From NCBI RefSeq assembly GCF_003236395.1, contig NZ_POUD01000029.1, forward strand, positions 1 through 50,258: a stretch of 50,258 nucleotides of DNA. Reading direction: 5' to 3'. Source of the DNA: Nonomuraea aridisoli (GTDB taxonomy: Bacteria; Actinomycetota; Actinomycetes; Streptosporangiales; Streptosporangiaceae). This document shows positions 27,499 through 35,966 of this stretch, one piece after another. Both the position numbers and the translations under genes were made by a program. Every line of letters begins with the position of its first letter. The first letter of the stretch is position 1. The notes beneath the pieces are model-generated. The model was not told where the DNA came from and did no database searches. It saw only the letters and a program-made list of their open reading frames with translations.

Positions 27499-27512
27499 TA
27501 GGATCCCAGCTA
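27499..27512 (+). promoter_or_regulatory. -10 box (TAGGAT) of the sigma factor gene, leaderless transcript
   Basis: TAGGAT at 27499-27504 ends 7 nt before the ATG, and no ribosome binding site precedes that ATG. The start point would coincide with the A of the ATG. The -35 region is weak. Confidence 0.6.
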
Positions 27513-28066
27513 TGGCGCTTGATGAGCTAACCGAGGAACTCGCCCGCTCCGCCGCCGCGGGGGACCACCGCGCGCTGGGCGAGCTCCTGGCGCGGATCGA
27601 GCCCGATGTGATGCGGCACTGCTCGCGGATCCTGCCCTACCACCAGGACGCCGAGGAGGCCTCGCAGGACACGTTGCTGGCGGTGGCCCGCAACATCGGG
27701 CGGTTCGAGGGGCGGGCGAGGTTCAGCACCTGGCTGCACATCGTGACGGCCAACTGCGCGCGCACGACGTACCGGTCGCTCAAGCGCAGGGCGGCCGAGC
27801 AGACCTCCGACGAGCTGCCCATGCAGAAGCCCGACGCGCGGCGGGTGAGCGTGATCGCCGGCTCGCGGCTCGACCTGCTCGACGCGATGGAGGCGCTGGA
27901 GGCCGACAAACCCGACCTGGCGCAGGCGCTGGTGCTGCGCGACATCGTCCAGCTCGACTACAACGAGGTGGCCGAGCAGCTCGGCATCCCGCTCGGCACC
28001 GCGAAGTCCCGCATCCACCAGGCCCGCAAATACGTGCAGGCCGTGCTGGGCGACGACTACCGCTGA
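27512..28066 (+). CDS. RNA polymerase sigma factor, sigma-70 family, ECF type
   Basis: The 184-residue protein has ECF region 2 (about 25-95: MRHCSRILPYHQDAEEASQD, VARNIGRFEGRARFSTWLH) and region 4 (about 125-180: ALVLRDIVQLDYNEVAEQLG, IPLGTAKSRIHQARK). No anti-sigma factor gene is adjacent: downstream comes the thrC riboswitch, upstream the divergent otsA. There is no long C-terminal extension. The regulon is unknown. The transcript is probably leaderless. Confidence 0.9.
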   Translation: MALDELTEELARSAAAGDHRALGELLARIEPDVMRHCSRILPYHQDAEEASQDTLLAVARNIGRFEGRARFSTWLHIVTANCARTTYRSLKRRAAEQTSDELPMQKPDARRVSVIAGSRLDLLDAMEALEADKPDLAQALVLRDIVQLDYNEVAEQLGIPLGTAKSRIHQARKYVQAVLGDDYR

Positions 28067-28091
28067 GACCGTACGTCTCACATATTGAGAC
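28064..28091 (+). promoter_or_regulatory. alternating TGAGAC / GTCTCA / TGAGAC array
   Basis: TGAGAC (28064-28069), GTCTCA (28075-28080) and TGAGAC (28086-28091) follow one another with exactly 5 bp between each, an 11-bp period. The first copy includes the sigma factor stop codon. The array lies 57 bp upstream of the riboswitch, in the promoter area of thrC. It could be an operator for a regulator of methionine, cysteine or threonine genes, or alternative RNA hairpins serving as terminator for the sigma factor gene. Confidence 0.5.
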
Positions 28092-28147
28092 AGGTGGTAA
28101 TATCGGCCACTTAAGCGGGTAGAGTCCATTTCAACAACTTCATATTG

Positions 28148-28285
28148 CTCATCCAGAGGGGTGGAGGGACCGGCCCTGCGAAGCCCCGGCAACCCTCCCG
28201 GCTTGTGACTCGCGACCTGGCGAGGCCGACCGGGACAAGGTGCCAATTCCGGTTCGCGGTCAAGGTGGCCGTGGGCGAAGATGAG
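28148..28285 (+). promoter_or_regulatory. SAM-I riboswitch (S-box) in the thrC leader
   Basis: The conserved SAM-I core is readable: AGAGGGGTGGAGGGAC, then GGCCCTGCGAAGCCCC and GGCAACC, and GGTGCCAATTCC. The closing P1 helix CTCATC (28148-28153) pairs with GATGAG (28280-28285). The thrC ribosome binding site GGGAAGG (28285-28291) abuts the 3' strand of P1, and I see no terminator hairpin before the ATG, so control is probably at translation: SAM binding would stabilise P1 and hide the site. This links thrC output to SAM/methionine level. Confidence 0.95.
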
Positions 28286-28300
28286 GGAAGGCCTCGCTTC

Positions 28301-29533
28301 ATGTCGCTCGACTTTGGTCCTGCTGTCGCTCTGTCCTGCCGCGAGTGCGGCGCTCGTTACCCGCTCGGTCCCATCTTCGCCTGCGAAGAGTGTTTCGGGC
28401 CGCTCGAGGCGGCCTACGAATTCGGCGAGGTAACGCGGGCGCAGATCGAATCCGGCCCCGCCAGCATCTGGCGTTACCGCGCGCTGCTTCCCGTTCCGGC
28501 TGACGTGACCAATAAGCCCAATATGAACCCGGGCTGGACACGATTGGTCAAGGCCGGAAACCTCGGGCGAGCGCTCGGCATCAACTCGCTTTATGTGAAG
28601 GACGATTCCGGAAACCCCACCCACTCCTTCAAGGACCGGGTGGTCGCGATGGCCGTCGAAGCGGCGCGCAACTTCGGTTTCCACACCCTTTCCTGCTCGT
28701 CCACCGGCAATCTCGCGGGCGCGGTCACGGCCGCCGCCGCGCGGGCCGGTCTCGAGGCGTGCGTGTTCATCCCGGCCAACCTGGAAAAGGCCAAGATCGC
28801 CATGGCCCGCGTCTTCGGCGGGAAACTCGTCGGCATCGAGGGCACGTACGACGAGGTCAACCGGTTCTGTTCGGAGCTGATCGGCGACCCCATGGGTGAC
28901 AAGTGGGGCTTCGTCAACGTCAACCTGCGGCCGTACTACGCCGAGGGCTCCAAGACGCTCGCGTACGAGATCGCCGAGCAGCTCGGCTGGCGGCTCCCTG
29001 AGCAGATCATCGTGCCGATCGCCTCCGGCTCGCAGCTCACGAAGATCGACAAGGGCTTCAAGGAGCTCGTCGCGCTGGGCCTGGTGGAGGACACCCCGTA
29101 CAAGATCTTCGGTGCGCAGGCCGCCGGGTGCTCGCCGGTGTCGACGGCGTACAAGGCGGGCCATGACGTCGTGCAGCCGGTCAAGCCCGACACCATCGCC
29201 AAGTCGCTGGCCATCGGCAACCCGGCCGACGGGCCGTACGTGATCGACATCGCCCGGCGCACGGGCGGCGCGGTCGAGGACGTCACCGACGCCGAGATCG
29301 TGCGGGCGATCAAGCTGCTCGCCTCGACCGAGGGCGTCTTCGCCGAGACCGCGGGCGGCGTGACCGTCGGTGTGCTGAAGAAGCTCACCGAGACCGGGCA
29401 GCTCGACCCCGACGCCCTGACCGTGGTGCTCAACACCGGCGACGGCCTCAAGACGCTCGACGCGATCAGCGGCGACGCCGAGCCCACGGCCGTCATCAAG
29501 CCCTCTCTCGACGCGTTCCGCGCGACTGTCTGA
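28301..29533 (+). CDS. thrC: threonine synthase
   Basis: The 410-residue PLP enzyme converts O-phosphohomoserine to threonine in the cytoplasm. An N-terminal zinc-ribbon-like segment has CRECG and CEECF (Cys13, 16, 28, 31). The PLP lysine is Lys112 in GNPTHSFKDRVV, and SCSSTGNLAGAV forms the phosphate-binding serine/glycine loop. PIASGSQLTKI and FAETAGGVTVGVLKKL follow. This is the long actinobacterial form. The ATG at 28301 lies 15 nt after the riboswitch. Phosphohomoserine is a branch point towards methionine in many organisms, which gives sense to SAM control. The gene is followed 24 bp later by the sulfur carrier gene. Confidence 0.95.
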   Translation: MSLDFGPAVALSCRECGARYPLGPIFACEECFGPLEAAYEFGEVTRAQIESGPASIWRYRALLPVPADVTNKPNMNPGWTRLVKAGNLGRALGINSLYVKDDSGNPTHSFKDRVVAMAVEAARNFGFHTLSCSSTGNLAGAVTAAAARAGLEACVFIPANLEKAKIAMARVFGGKLVGIEGTYDEVNRFCSELIGDPMGDKWGFVNVNLRPYYAEGSKTLAYEIAEQLGWRLPEQIIVPIASGSQLTKIDKGFKELVALGLVEDTPYKIFGAQAAGCSPVSTAYKAGHDVVQPVKPDTIAKSLAIGNPADGPYVIDIARRTGGAVEDVTDAEIVRAIKLLASTEGVFAETAGGVTVGVLKKLTETGQLDPDALTVVLNTGDGLKTLDAISGDAEPTAVIKPSLDAFRATV

Positions 29534-29557
29534 CAACCAGGAAAGGCAAGTTAAATC

Positions 29558-29833
29558 ATGAGCGTTTCTGTGCGGATTCCCACCATTCTGCGCACCTACA
29601 CCGGGGGGAACGCGGAGGTCAGCAGCGAGGGCGCGACGCTTCGTGACGTGCTCGCCAAGCTCGACTCCGACTACCCGGGGATCGGCGCGAGAATTCTGGA
29701 TGAATCGGGCAAGATTCGTCGTTTCGTCAACGTTTACGTCGGGGAAGAGGACGTCCGTTTCGCGGAGGGCCTTGACACCCCCGCACCCGCGGGCACGCAG
29801 ATCTCCATCATCCCGGCCGTCGCCGGCGGCTGA
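29558..29833 (+). CDS. cysO: MoaD/ThiS-family sulfur carrier protein (CysO-like)
   Basis: The 91-residue ubiquitin-fold protein closely resembles mycobacterial CysO: VSVRIPTILRTYTGG at the start, RRFVNVYVGEEDVRF in the middle, and the C-terminal IIPAVAGG whose diglycine is thiocarboxylated. CysO donates sulfur to O-phosphoserine through CysM with the protease Mec releasing cysteine; neither cysM nor mec is adjacent here. Its position in one transcription unit with thrC, behind a SAM riboswitch, fits a sulfur amino acid link. Another carrier role (for example with a different synthase) cannot be excluded. Confidence 0.88.
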   Translation: MSVSVRIPTILRTYTGGNAEVSSEGATLRDVLAKLDSDYPGIGARILDESGKIRRFVNVYVGEEDVRFAEGLDTPAPAGTQISIIPAVAGG

Positions 29834-29868
29834 GCGGCCCGGCCGGCCCCGCCCGACTCCGCACTCCT

Positions 29869-29900
29869 GAAGGCGCCCCTAGCGGGCGCCTTCTGCTTTT
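29869..29900 (+). terminator. intrinsic terminator of thrC-cysO
   Basis: GAAGGCGCCC (29869-29878) and GGGCGCCTTC (29884-29893) form a perfect 10-bp stem with a 5-nt loop, followed by TGCTTTT. Confidence 0.88.
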
Positions 29901-29916
29901 CCGATTTCATTTAACC

Positions 29917-29946
29917 TTGTACTACCCTCACCGGAGCAAATAGGTA
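29917..29946 (+). promoter_or_regulatory. cold-shock gene promoter P1
   Basis: TTGTAC (29917-29922), an 18-bp spacer and TAGGTA (29941-29946) match a housekeeping promoter. The resulting leader would be about 140 nt. Confidence 0.55.
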
Positions 29947-29964
29947 GTGCGTAGATTGACTCTG

Positions 29965-29992
29965 TTGCCAAACCCCGTGCCACAGGTATGGT
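29965..29992 (+). promoter_or_regulatory. cold-shock gene promoter P2
   Basis: TTGCCA (29965-29970), a 16-bp spacer and TATGGT (29987-29992). Start near 29999 would give a leader of about 90 nt, long enough for the temperature-sensitive folding known for cold-shock mRNAs. Confidence 0.5.
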
Positions 29993-30091
29993 CGAGGACG
30001 ATCGTCTCGGCTGATTTTCTGTTAAGTCGGGCGATTACAGGTCCCGCGGAGGAATGGGCGAGATCTGTGAGACAAGTAAGAGGAGTCGGAA

Positions 30092-30292
30092 GTGGCGCAG
30101 GGCACCGTCAAGTGGTTCAACGCGGACAAGGGCTACGGCTTCATCGCGGTAGACGGTGGTAAGGATGTATTCGTCCATTACTCAGCGATCATGATGGACG
30201 GGTATCGGTCTCTCGAGCAGGGTCAGCGCGTCGAGTTCGAGATCACGCAGGGCCAGAAGGGGCCGCAGGCGGAGTCCGTCCGCGCGGTCTGA
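30092..30292 (+). CDS. cold shock protein (CspA family)
   Basis: The 66-residue single cold-shock domain binds single-stranded RNA and DNA as an RNA chaperone. RNP1 is KGYGFI (in [15 protein letters not shown]) and RNP2 is VFVHYSAI. The start GTGKWF-type N-terminus (MAQGTVKWF) and length are typical. The GTG start has AGGAGTCGG as binding site. Two candidate promoters lie upstream and a hairpin follows, so it is a separate unit between thrC-cysO and groEL2. Confidence 0.95.
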   Translation: MAQGTVKWFNADKGYGFIAVDGGKDVFVHYSAIMMDGYRSLEQGQRVEFEITQGQKGPQAESVRAV

Positions 30293-30316
30293 TCAACCGG
30301 TCATCGCGGGACGGGT

Positions 30317-30341
30317 CCGCACGGCGGCGCAGTCCGTGCGG
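30317..30341 (+). terminator. hairpin after the cold-shock gene
   Basis: CCGCACGG (30317-30324) pairs with CCGTGCGG (30334-30341) around a 9-nt loop, 24 bp after the stop. A pyrimidine-rich but not T-only tail follows. Confidence 0.6.
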
Positions 30342-30370
30342 GCCGTCACCCTTCAGTTTCCTTGACTCTC

Positions 30371-30401
30371 GTACGGCGGGCCGCGTGGCGGCTCGCCGTA
30401 C
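30371..30401. repeat. 8-bp inverted repeat between csp and groEL2
   Basis: GTACGGCG (30371-30378) and CGCCGTAC (30394-30401) are perfect complements with 15 bp between. They lie upstream of the groEL2 promoter region and could be a second terminator stem or an operator. The remaining bases between here and the CIRCE elements hold nothing I recognise. Confidence 0.4.
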
Positions 30402-30445
30402 AGACTCCATGAACAGGTCGTAAACCCCAGGTGGGGAGGCGTTCG

Positions 30446-30472
30446 CTTGCACTCGGCAGGGTAGAGTGCTAA
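30446..30472 (+). promoter_or_regulatory. CIRCE element 1 (HrcA operator), overlapping the groEL2 promoter
   Basis: CTTGCACTC, 9 bp, GAGTGCTAA. The right half is consensus; the left half differs at two positions from TTAGCACTC. HrcA, encoded elsewhere, is the known repressor for such sites. Confidence 0.8.
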
Positions 30473-30475
30473 ACA
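30448..30475 (+). promoter_or_regulatory. candidate groEL2 promoter
   Basis: TTGCAC (30448-30453), 16 bp, TAAACA (30470-30475). It lies within CIRCE 1, and CIRCE 2 covers the predicted start point near 30482, the arrangement expected for tight HrcA repression. Confidence 0.55.
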
Positions 30476-30480
30476 GTTCG

Positions 30481-30507
30481 TTGGCACTCTGTGCAGCAGA
30501 GTGCCAA
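30481..30507 (+). promoter_or_regulatory. CIRCE element 2 (HrcA operator)
   Basis: TTGGCACTC, 9 bp, GAGTGCCAA: a perfect inverted repeat one base per arm away from the consensus. It would be in the 5' end of the mRNA, where it can also form a stem. Confidence 0.92.
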
Positions 30508-30548
30508 CTCGGATCGAGACGATGGGGTCTGCCGAACGGAGATGCTGA

Positions 30549-32240
<1,692 letters not shown>

Positions 32241-32267
32241 GTCTTTGCGCCTCGACGTACGACAGAG

Positions 32268-32300
32268 CGGCCCGGTTTTTTCCGGGCCGTTCTTGTTTCT
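32268..32300 (+). terminator. groEL2 terminator
   Basis: CGGCCCGG (32268-32275) and CCGGGCCG (32282-32289) with a TTTTTT loop, followed by TTCTTGTTTCT. Confidence 0.88.
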
Positions 32301-32391
32301 GTACGTCTCCGATGACGTTTCGCGAGGGGGCGGGCGCGGAGCGTGGGGGAAAGTGGTGGCCACACCGACCTCACACGCAAGGAGCAAGAGG

Positions 32392-32625
32392 ATGCTTTCC
32401 CGCAGCAAGCGCCTGGCCGGCATCGCCGTCCTGTCCTTCGCCGCCGCCACCGCCGCGATGGCGGCTCCCGCCCACGCCGACGACGACTACTGGGACGACC
32501 ACCACTACCGGCACGGCTGGGCGTTGCTGACGCCGTACCGGGCGCCGGTGTGCGTGCCGGTCTCGTCGTTCGGCATTCCGCTGGTCGACCGCATCGCCCC
32601 CGGCATGGTGGCCTGCGCCTACTAG
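32392..32625 (+). CDS. small secreted protein, hypothetical
   Basis: The 77-residue precursor has a signal peptide (MLSRSKRLAGIAVLSFAAATAAMA..., cleaved after AHA near 29). It leaves a mature peptide of about 48 residues rich in acidic, His and Tyr residues (DDDYWDDHHYRHGW) with two cysteines (VCVPVS and the C-terminal VACAY). The Asp/His cluster might bind metal. The ATG has an AAGGAG site 8 nt upstream. It could be part of a small-peptide family of actinomycete surfaces, but I do not recognise chaplin or rodlin motifs. Confidence 0.75.
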   Translation: MLSRSKRLAGIAVLSFAAATAAMAAPAHADDDYWDDHHYRHGWALLTPYRAPVCVPVSSFGIPLVDRIAPGMVACAY

Positions 32626-32644
32626 CGGGGGCCGAGCCGGGCGA

Positions 32645-32674
32645 CGGCGCCCCGCCGGTCGTGGCGGGGCGCCG
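32645..32674. terminator. bidirectional hairpin between convergent genes
   Basis: CGGCGCCCCGCC (32645-32656) and GGCGGGGCGCCG (32663-32674) form a perfect 12-bp stem with a 6-nt loop, 20 bp after the small secreted protein stop and just before the PEBP gene stop. Confidence 0.75.
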
Positions 32675-32680
32675 CCCGCG

Positions 32681-33211
32681 TCAGACGCCGTAGTAGGCGA
32701 TGACGTGGCCCCGCGCCAGGGTGTTGGCCGTGATGTTGAAGCCCACCACCGCCGGGCTGGTGTCGCTGTCGACGCCGAGCTTGTCGACGCCCAGGGCGTG
32801 CACCGTGAAGACGTAGCGGTGCGGGTCGCCGGGGGGCGGGGCGGCGCCGCCGTACGCCTTCACGCCGTAGTCGTTGCGGGCGTGGACGGCGCCCTCCGGC
32901 AGGCCCTTGAAGTCGGGGCCGGTGCCCGCGCCCGTGGGGAGCTCGGTCACCGAGGCCGGCAGGTCGAACAGCACCCAGTGCCAGAAGCCGCTGCCCGTCG
33001 GGGCGTCGGGGTCGAAGCAGGTGACGGCGTAGCCGCGAGTGCCCTCGGGAGCTCCCGACCAGCGCAGTTGGGGCGACTGGTTCTGGCCCGACATGCCCCA
33101 GTCGTTGAAGACGTGGAGCTCGGCGAGCGTCTCACCGTCGCGGATGTCGTCGCTCTCGACCACGAGCGCGGGGACCGACGGCAGGTGTTCATGGGGAAGG
33201 GGTGCGGGCAC
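32681..33211 (-). CDS. YbhB/YbcL family (PEBP, Raf kinase inhibitor-like) protein
   Basis: The 176-residue protein shows the PEBP ligand-binding core: [33 protein letters not shown] with the DPDAP motif and the conserved His, [22 protein letters not shown], and FTVHALG. There is no signal peptide, so it is cytoplasmic. PEBP proteins bind phospholipid-type or phosphate ligands; the bacterial role is unclear. It is a single gene between two terminators or gene ends. Confidence 0.93.
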   Translation of the reverse strand: MPAPLPHEHLPSVPALVVESDDIRDGETLAELHVFNDWGMSGQNQSPQLRWSGAPEGTRGYAVTCFDPDAPTGSGFWHWVLFDLPASVTELPTGAGTGPDFKGLPEGAVHARNDYGVKAYGGAAPPPGDPHRYVFTVHALGVDKLGVDSDTSPAVVGFNITANTLARGHVIAYYGV

Positions 33212-33275
33212 GGCATCCTCCTAGGTTGAGAGCTGCTTGCCCCGCCATCCTAGAATCGGCCGCGCCCGCCGGATC

Positions 33276-35324
33276 TCATGCGGTCAGCTCGGCCGGCAGC
33301 GGCCTGTCGTGCAGAACGGTGAGCGACGTGACGGCTCGGGTCAGGACGACGTAGAGCCGGGCCAGGCCCCGGGGCTCGGCCTCGACGATGTCGGCCGGTT
33401 CGACGACGATGACGTGGTCGTACTCCAGGCCCTTGGCCAGCGTGGCCGGGATGACCAGCAGGCGGTGCTCCTCGGCGGAGTCGGGGTCGAGCACCGCGTG
33501 GGGGAGGCCGGCCAGCTCCGCCGAGACCTCGGCCACCCGCGCGTCGGGGACGATCACGCCGATGGAGCCCTCCTTCGCCAGCGCCTCCTTGGCGGCCTCG
33601 GCCACCGAGTCGCCCGCGCGTACGGAGAGCGAGCCGGCGCCGGGGCGCAGCGAGCGCGGGGCCGCCAGCCCGGGGGCGATGGAGGGCAGCAGGCGGGCGG
33701 CGTAGTCGAGCACCTCGCGCGGCACGCGGAATCCGAGGGTCAGCTCCGTGACCTCGCCCTCCCGCTGGCCGAGGTGTTCGAGCACCGACTGCCACGAGCT
33801 GGTCGACCAGGGCGTCGTGCCCTGCGCCAGGTCGCCGAGGACGGTGGCCGAGCCGTTGCGGCAGCGCCGGCCGAGGGCGCGCAGCTGCATCTCGGACAGG
33901 TCCTGAGCCTCGTCCACGACGAGGTGGCCGAGCGACGGCGTGCGCTCCATGAGGTCGCCCAGCTCGTCGAGGAGCGCGGCGTCGGCGGCCGACCACTTGG
34001 CCGACTTCCAGCTCCGGTACGGTTTCCGCCAGATCAGCATTTCCTGCTCGTCGGGCGACAAGTCGGATTTTGCGGCTTTGGCGAGGAACTCCCGGTCCGA
34101 GAGCAGCCGGTACAGCACCTGCTCCGGCGTCAGCTTCGGCCACACCGCGTCCACGATCTGCTTGACCGGCTTCGAACGCGCCACCGCGTCCTGCACCCGG
34201 TCGTCGGGCGACTCGCCGCGCTGCTCCATCCGGACCAGCACCATGTGCGCCAGCCGCTGCGCGAGCGCCGCCCGGCCGGGGTTGTAGCGGGTCGTGCCGC
34301 GCAGGGAGGCGACGATCTCGCGTACCTCGTAGTCGGCCACCCGATAGCGGTAGGCGCCCTTGGTGAAGACCAGGCCCTCCTCCGGCTTGACGATGTGCAG
34401 CCAGAGCGCGCGGTCGAGCACCGCCGCCATCCTGGCGTCGCCCTTCACGGCCGCGACCAGCGGGTCCTCCGGCGCGGCGTGCTCGCCGAGCAGCCCGGCC
34501 ACCGTGGTCTGGTCGACCTTGACCTCGCCGAGAGCGGGCAGCACCGAGGAGATGTAGGACAGGAAGGCCCGGTTGGGGCCCACGATCATGACGCCCGCCC
34601 TGGCCAGCCGCTCGCGGTGGGTGAACAGCAGGTAGGCGGCGCGGTGCAGGCCGACGGCGGTCTTTCCGGTGCCGGGCGCGCCCTGCACGCAGACGGTCTG
34701 GGCCAGCGTGGCGCGGACGATCTCGTCCTGGTCGGGCTGGATGGTGGCGACGATGTCGCGCATGGGGCCGGTGCGGGGGCGTTCGATCTCGTCGGTGAGG
34801 ATCTTCGACGGGCCGAGCTCGACGCCCTCGCTCAGGGGCTCGTCCTCGAACGCGGTCAGCGCGCCGCCGTGGTAGCCGAAGCGGCGCCGGCGTACGACGC
34901 CCATCGGGTCGGACGGGCTGGCCTGGTAGAACGCGCGGGACACCGGCGCCCGCCAGTCGATGACCAGCGGCTTGCTGTGGCCGTCGTGGACGTGGCGGCG
35001 GCCGACGTAGATGGTGGTGGGCAGGTCGACCGGCTCACGGTCGCTGTGCTCCTCGTCGCTCTCTCGTCCCGAGCGCTCGGGGGACTCGCGGTCGAGGCGG
35101 CCGAAGAACAGCGGGGTGTCGGCGTGGTCGGCGAGGGCGGCCACGCGCTGGTCGAGCAGCGACTGCAGGATCTGCTGCGACACCCAGTCGCCGGCCGCGT
35201 CGGCCGAGAGCGACTGCGCGTGCTCGCGCATGGCTTTCAGCGCGGCTCTCGACGCGGCCAGGTGGGCCTGCTCGGCGGCGAGTACGTCAGCGGGTATGTC
35301 GGGTGCCAGCTGGGATGCGGGCAT
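33276..35324 (-). CDS. HelD-like SF1 helicase/ATPase (RNA polymerase recycling factor type)
   Basis: The 682-residue protein begins with a helical N-terminal arm (about 1-75) of the kind that inserts into the RNA polymerase secondary channel in HelD. A HelD-type block follows (FFGRLD, TIYVGRRHVHD, VIDWRAPVSRAFYQAS, RRRRFGYHGG). The split UvrD-like ATPase has Walker A GAPGTGKT (215-222), Walker B LVVDEAQDLSEMQLRAL, and C-terminal motifs LATLAKGLEYDHVIVVE and LYVVLTRAVTSL. HelD releases stalled RNA polymerase; some actinobacterial homologues (HelR) protect against rifamycins. This one looks like the general HelD group. ATG 35324 has GGGAGG upstream at 10 nt; an upstream extension of 38 codons is not family-like. 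Confidence 0.9.
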   Translation of the reverse strand: MPASQLAPDIPADVLAAEQAHLAASRAALKAMREHAQSLSADAAGDWVSQQILQSLLDQRVAALADHADTPLFFGRLDRESPERSGRESDEEHSDREPVDLPTTIYVGRRHVHDGHSKPLVIDWRAPVSRAFYQASPSDPMGVVRRRRFGYHGGALTAFEDEPLSEGVELGPSKILTDEIERPRTGPMRDIVATIQPDQDEIVRATLAQTVCVQGAPGTGKTAVGLHRAAYLLFTHRERLARAGVMIVGPNRAFLSYISSVLPALGEVKVDQTTVAGLLGEHAAPEDPLVAAVKGDARMAAVLDRALWLHIVKPEEGLVFTKGAYRYRVADYEVREIVASLRGTTRYNPGRAALAQRLAHMVLVRMEQRGESPDDRVQDAVARSKPVKQIVDAVWPKLTPEQVLYRLLSDREFLAKAAKSDLSPDEQEMLIWRKPYRSWKSAKWSAADAALLDELGDLMERTPSLGHLVVDEAQDLSEMQLRALGRRCRNGSATVLGDLAQGTTPWSTSSWQSVLEHLGQREGEVTELTLGFRVPREVLDYAARLLPSIAPGLAAPRSLRPGAGSLSVRAGDSVAEAAKEALAKEGSIGVIVPDARVAEVSAELAGLPHAVLDPDSAEEHRLLVIPATLAKGLEYDHVIVVEPADIVEAEPRGLARLYVVLTRAVTSLTVLHDRPLPAELTA

Positions 35325-35386
35325 GCGGAAGCGCCTCCCTGTGGGTTTCGGAGGTGGTCTAAGGCAGCGAATCCGCCAGTTTAGCG

Positions 35387-35767
35387 ATGACTCCGGCACG
35401 CTTCCAAAGCATTTACCGAGCGGGGGTGGGGTACGCACAAGACGTGGTCCGGCTCCGTTATTCGCCGATCATCCCCACGATCGCGAGCTTCCTGCTGGCG
35501 GCGCTCTGGGCGCTGTCGGTGTTCGCGGGGTGGGGGCTGCAGGCGTTCTGCGCGGGTGGGGAGGCGGCGTGCGCGCAGCGGCTCGGCGCAGTCACGGGCG
35601 TGTCAGGGTTGTTCGCCGCGGCGGCCGCCGTCTGCACGGCCGGCGCCTGGTTGCTGCCCTTCTCCCGTCGTGACCAGCGGGCGTTCACCCGCGTGATGGG
35701 CGCCGGGATGCTGGCCTGGATCGCGGCCGAGGGCGTGCTGTTCCTGGGCGGCCTGCTGGTGCGCTGA
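35387..35767 (+). CDS. small integral membrane protein, hypothetical
   Basis: The 126-residue protein has three hydrophobic helices (about 31-51, 66-88, 104-124) after a basic amphipathic N-terminus (RFQSIYRAGVGYAQDVVRLR). A cysteine-containing extracellular-type loop follows helix 1 (AFCAGGEAACAQRL). No family is recognised. It is divergent from the HelD-like gene (62 bp between starts) and may share its regulatory region. The binding site before ATG 35387 is poor, so the start is uncertain. Confidence 0.65.
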   Translation: MTPARFQSIYRAGVGYAQDVVRLRYSPIIPTIASFLLAALWALSVFAGWGLQAFCAGGEAACAQRLGAVTGVSGLFAAAAAVCTAGAWLLPFSRRDQRAFTRVMGAGMLAWIAAEGVLFLGGLLVR

Positions 35768-35930
35768 CCCCCAAACCGAACAACCGGGAAATACCGAAAA
35801 ATTCGGGCATATCAGGTGGGTTTGTCGGATCATGGGGGTATGTCGCAGGCGCCGTGATAGTACGCAGGTGAGGGGGGTGGTTCGATTGTCGACCCGCGGA
35901 GTCTCCTGGACGTGAGACCCACGCTGAACG

Positions 35931-35957
35931 CCTGGCCGCTCGGCGCGAGCGGCCGGG
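35931..35957 (-). terminator. hairpin downstream of the XPB helicase gene
   Basis: GGCCGCTCG (35934-35942) and CGAGCGGCC (35946-35954) with a 3-nt loop, extended by three further pairs outward to 35931 and 35957. It lies 10 bp beyond the stop, and has no T-run. Confidence 0.6.
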
Positions 35958-35966
35958 CACCCGGCG

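Noticed and set aside
35325..35440. Rifamycin-associated element upstream of the HelD-like gene
   Set aside because: No matching inverted repeat is present between the divergent starts.
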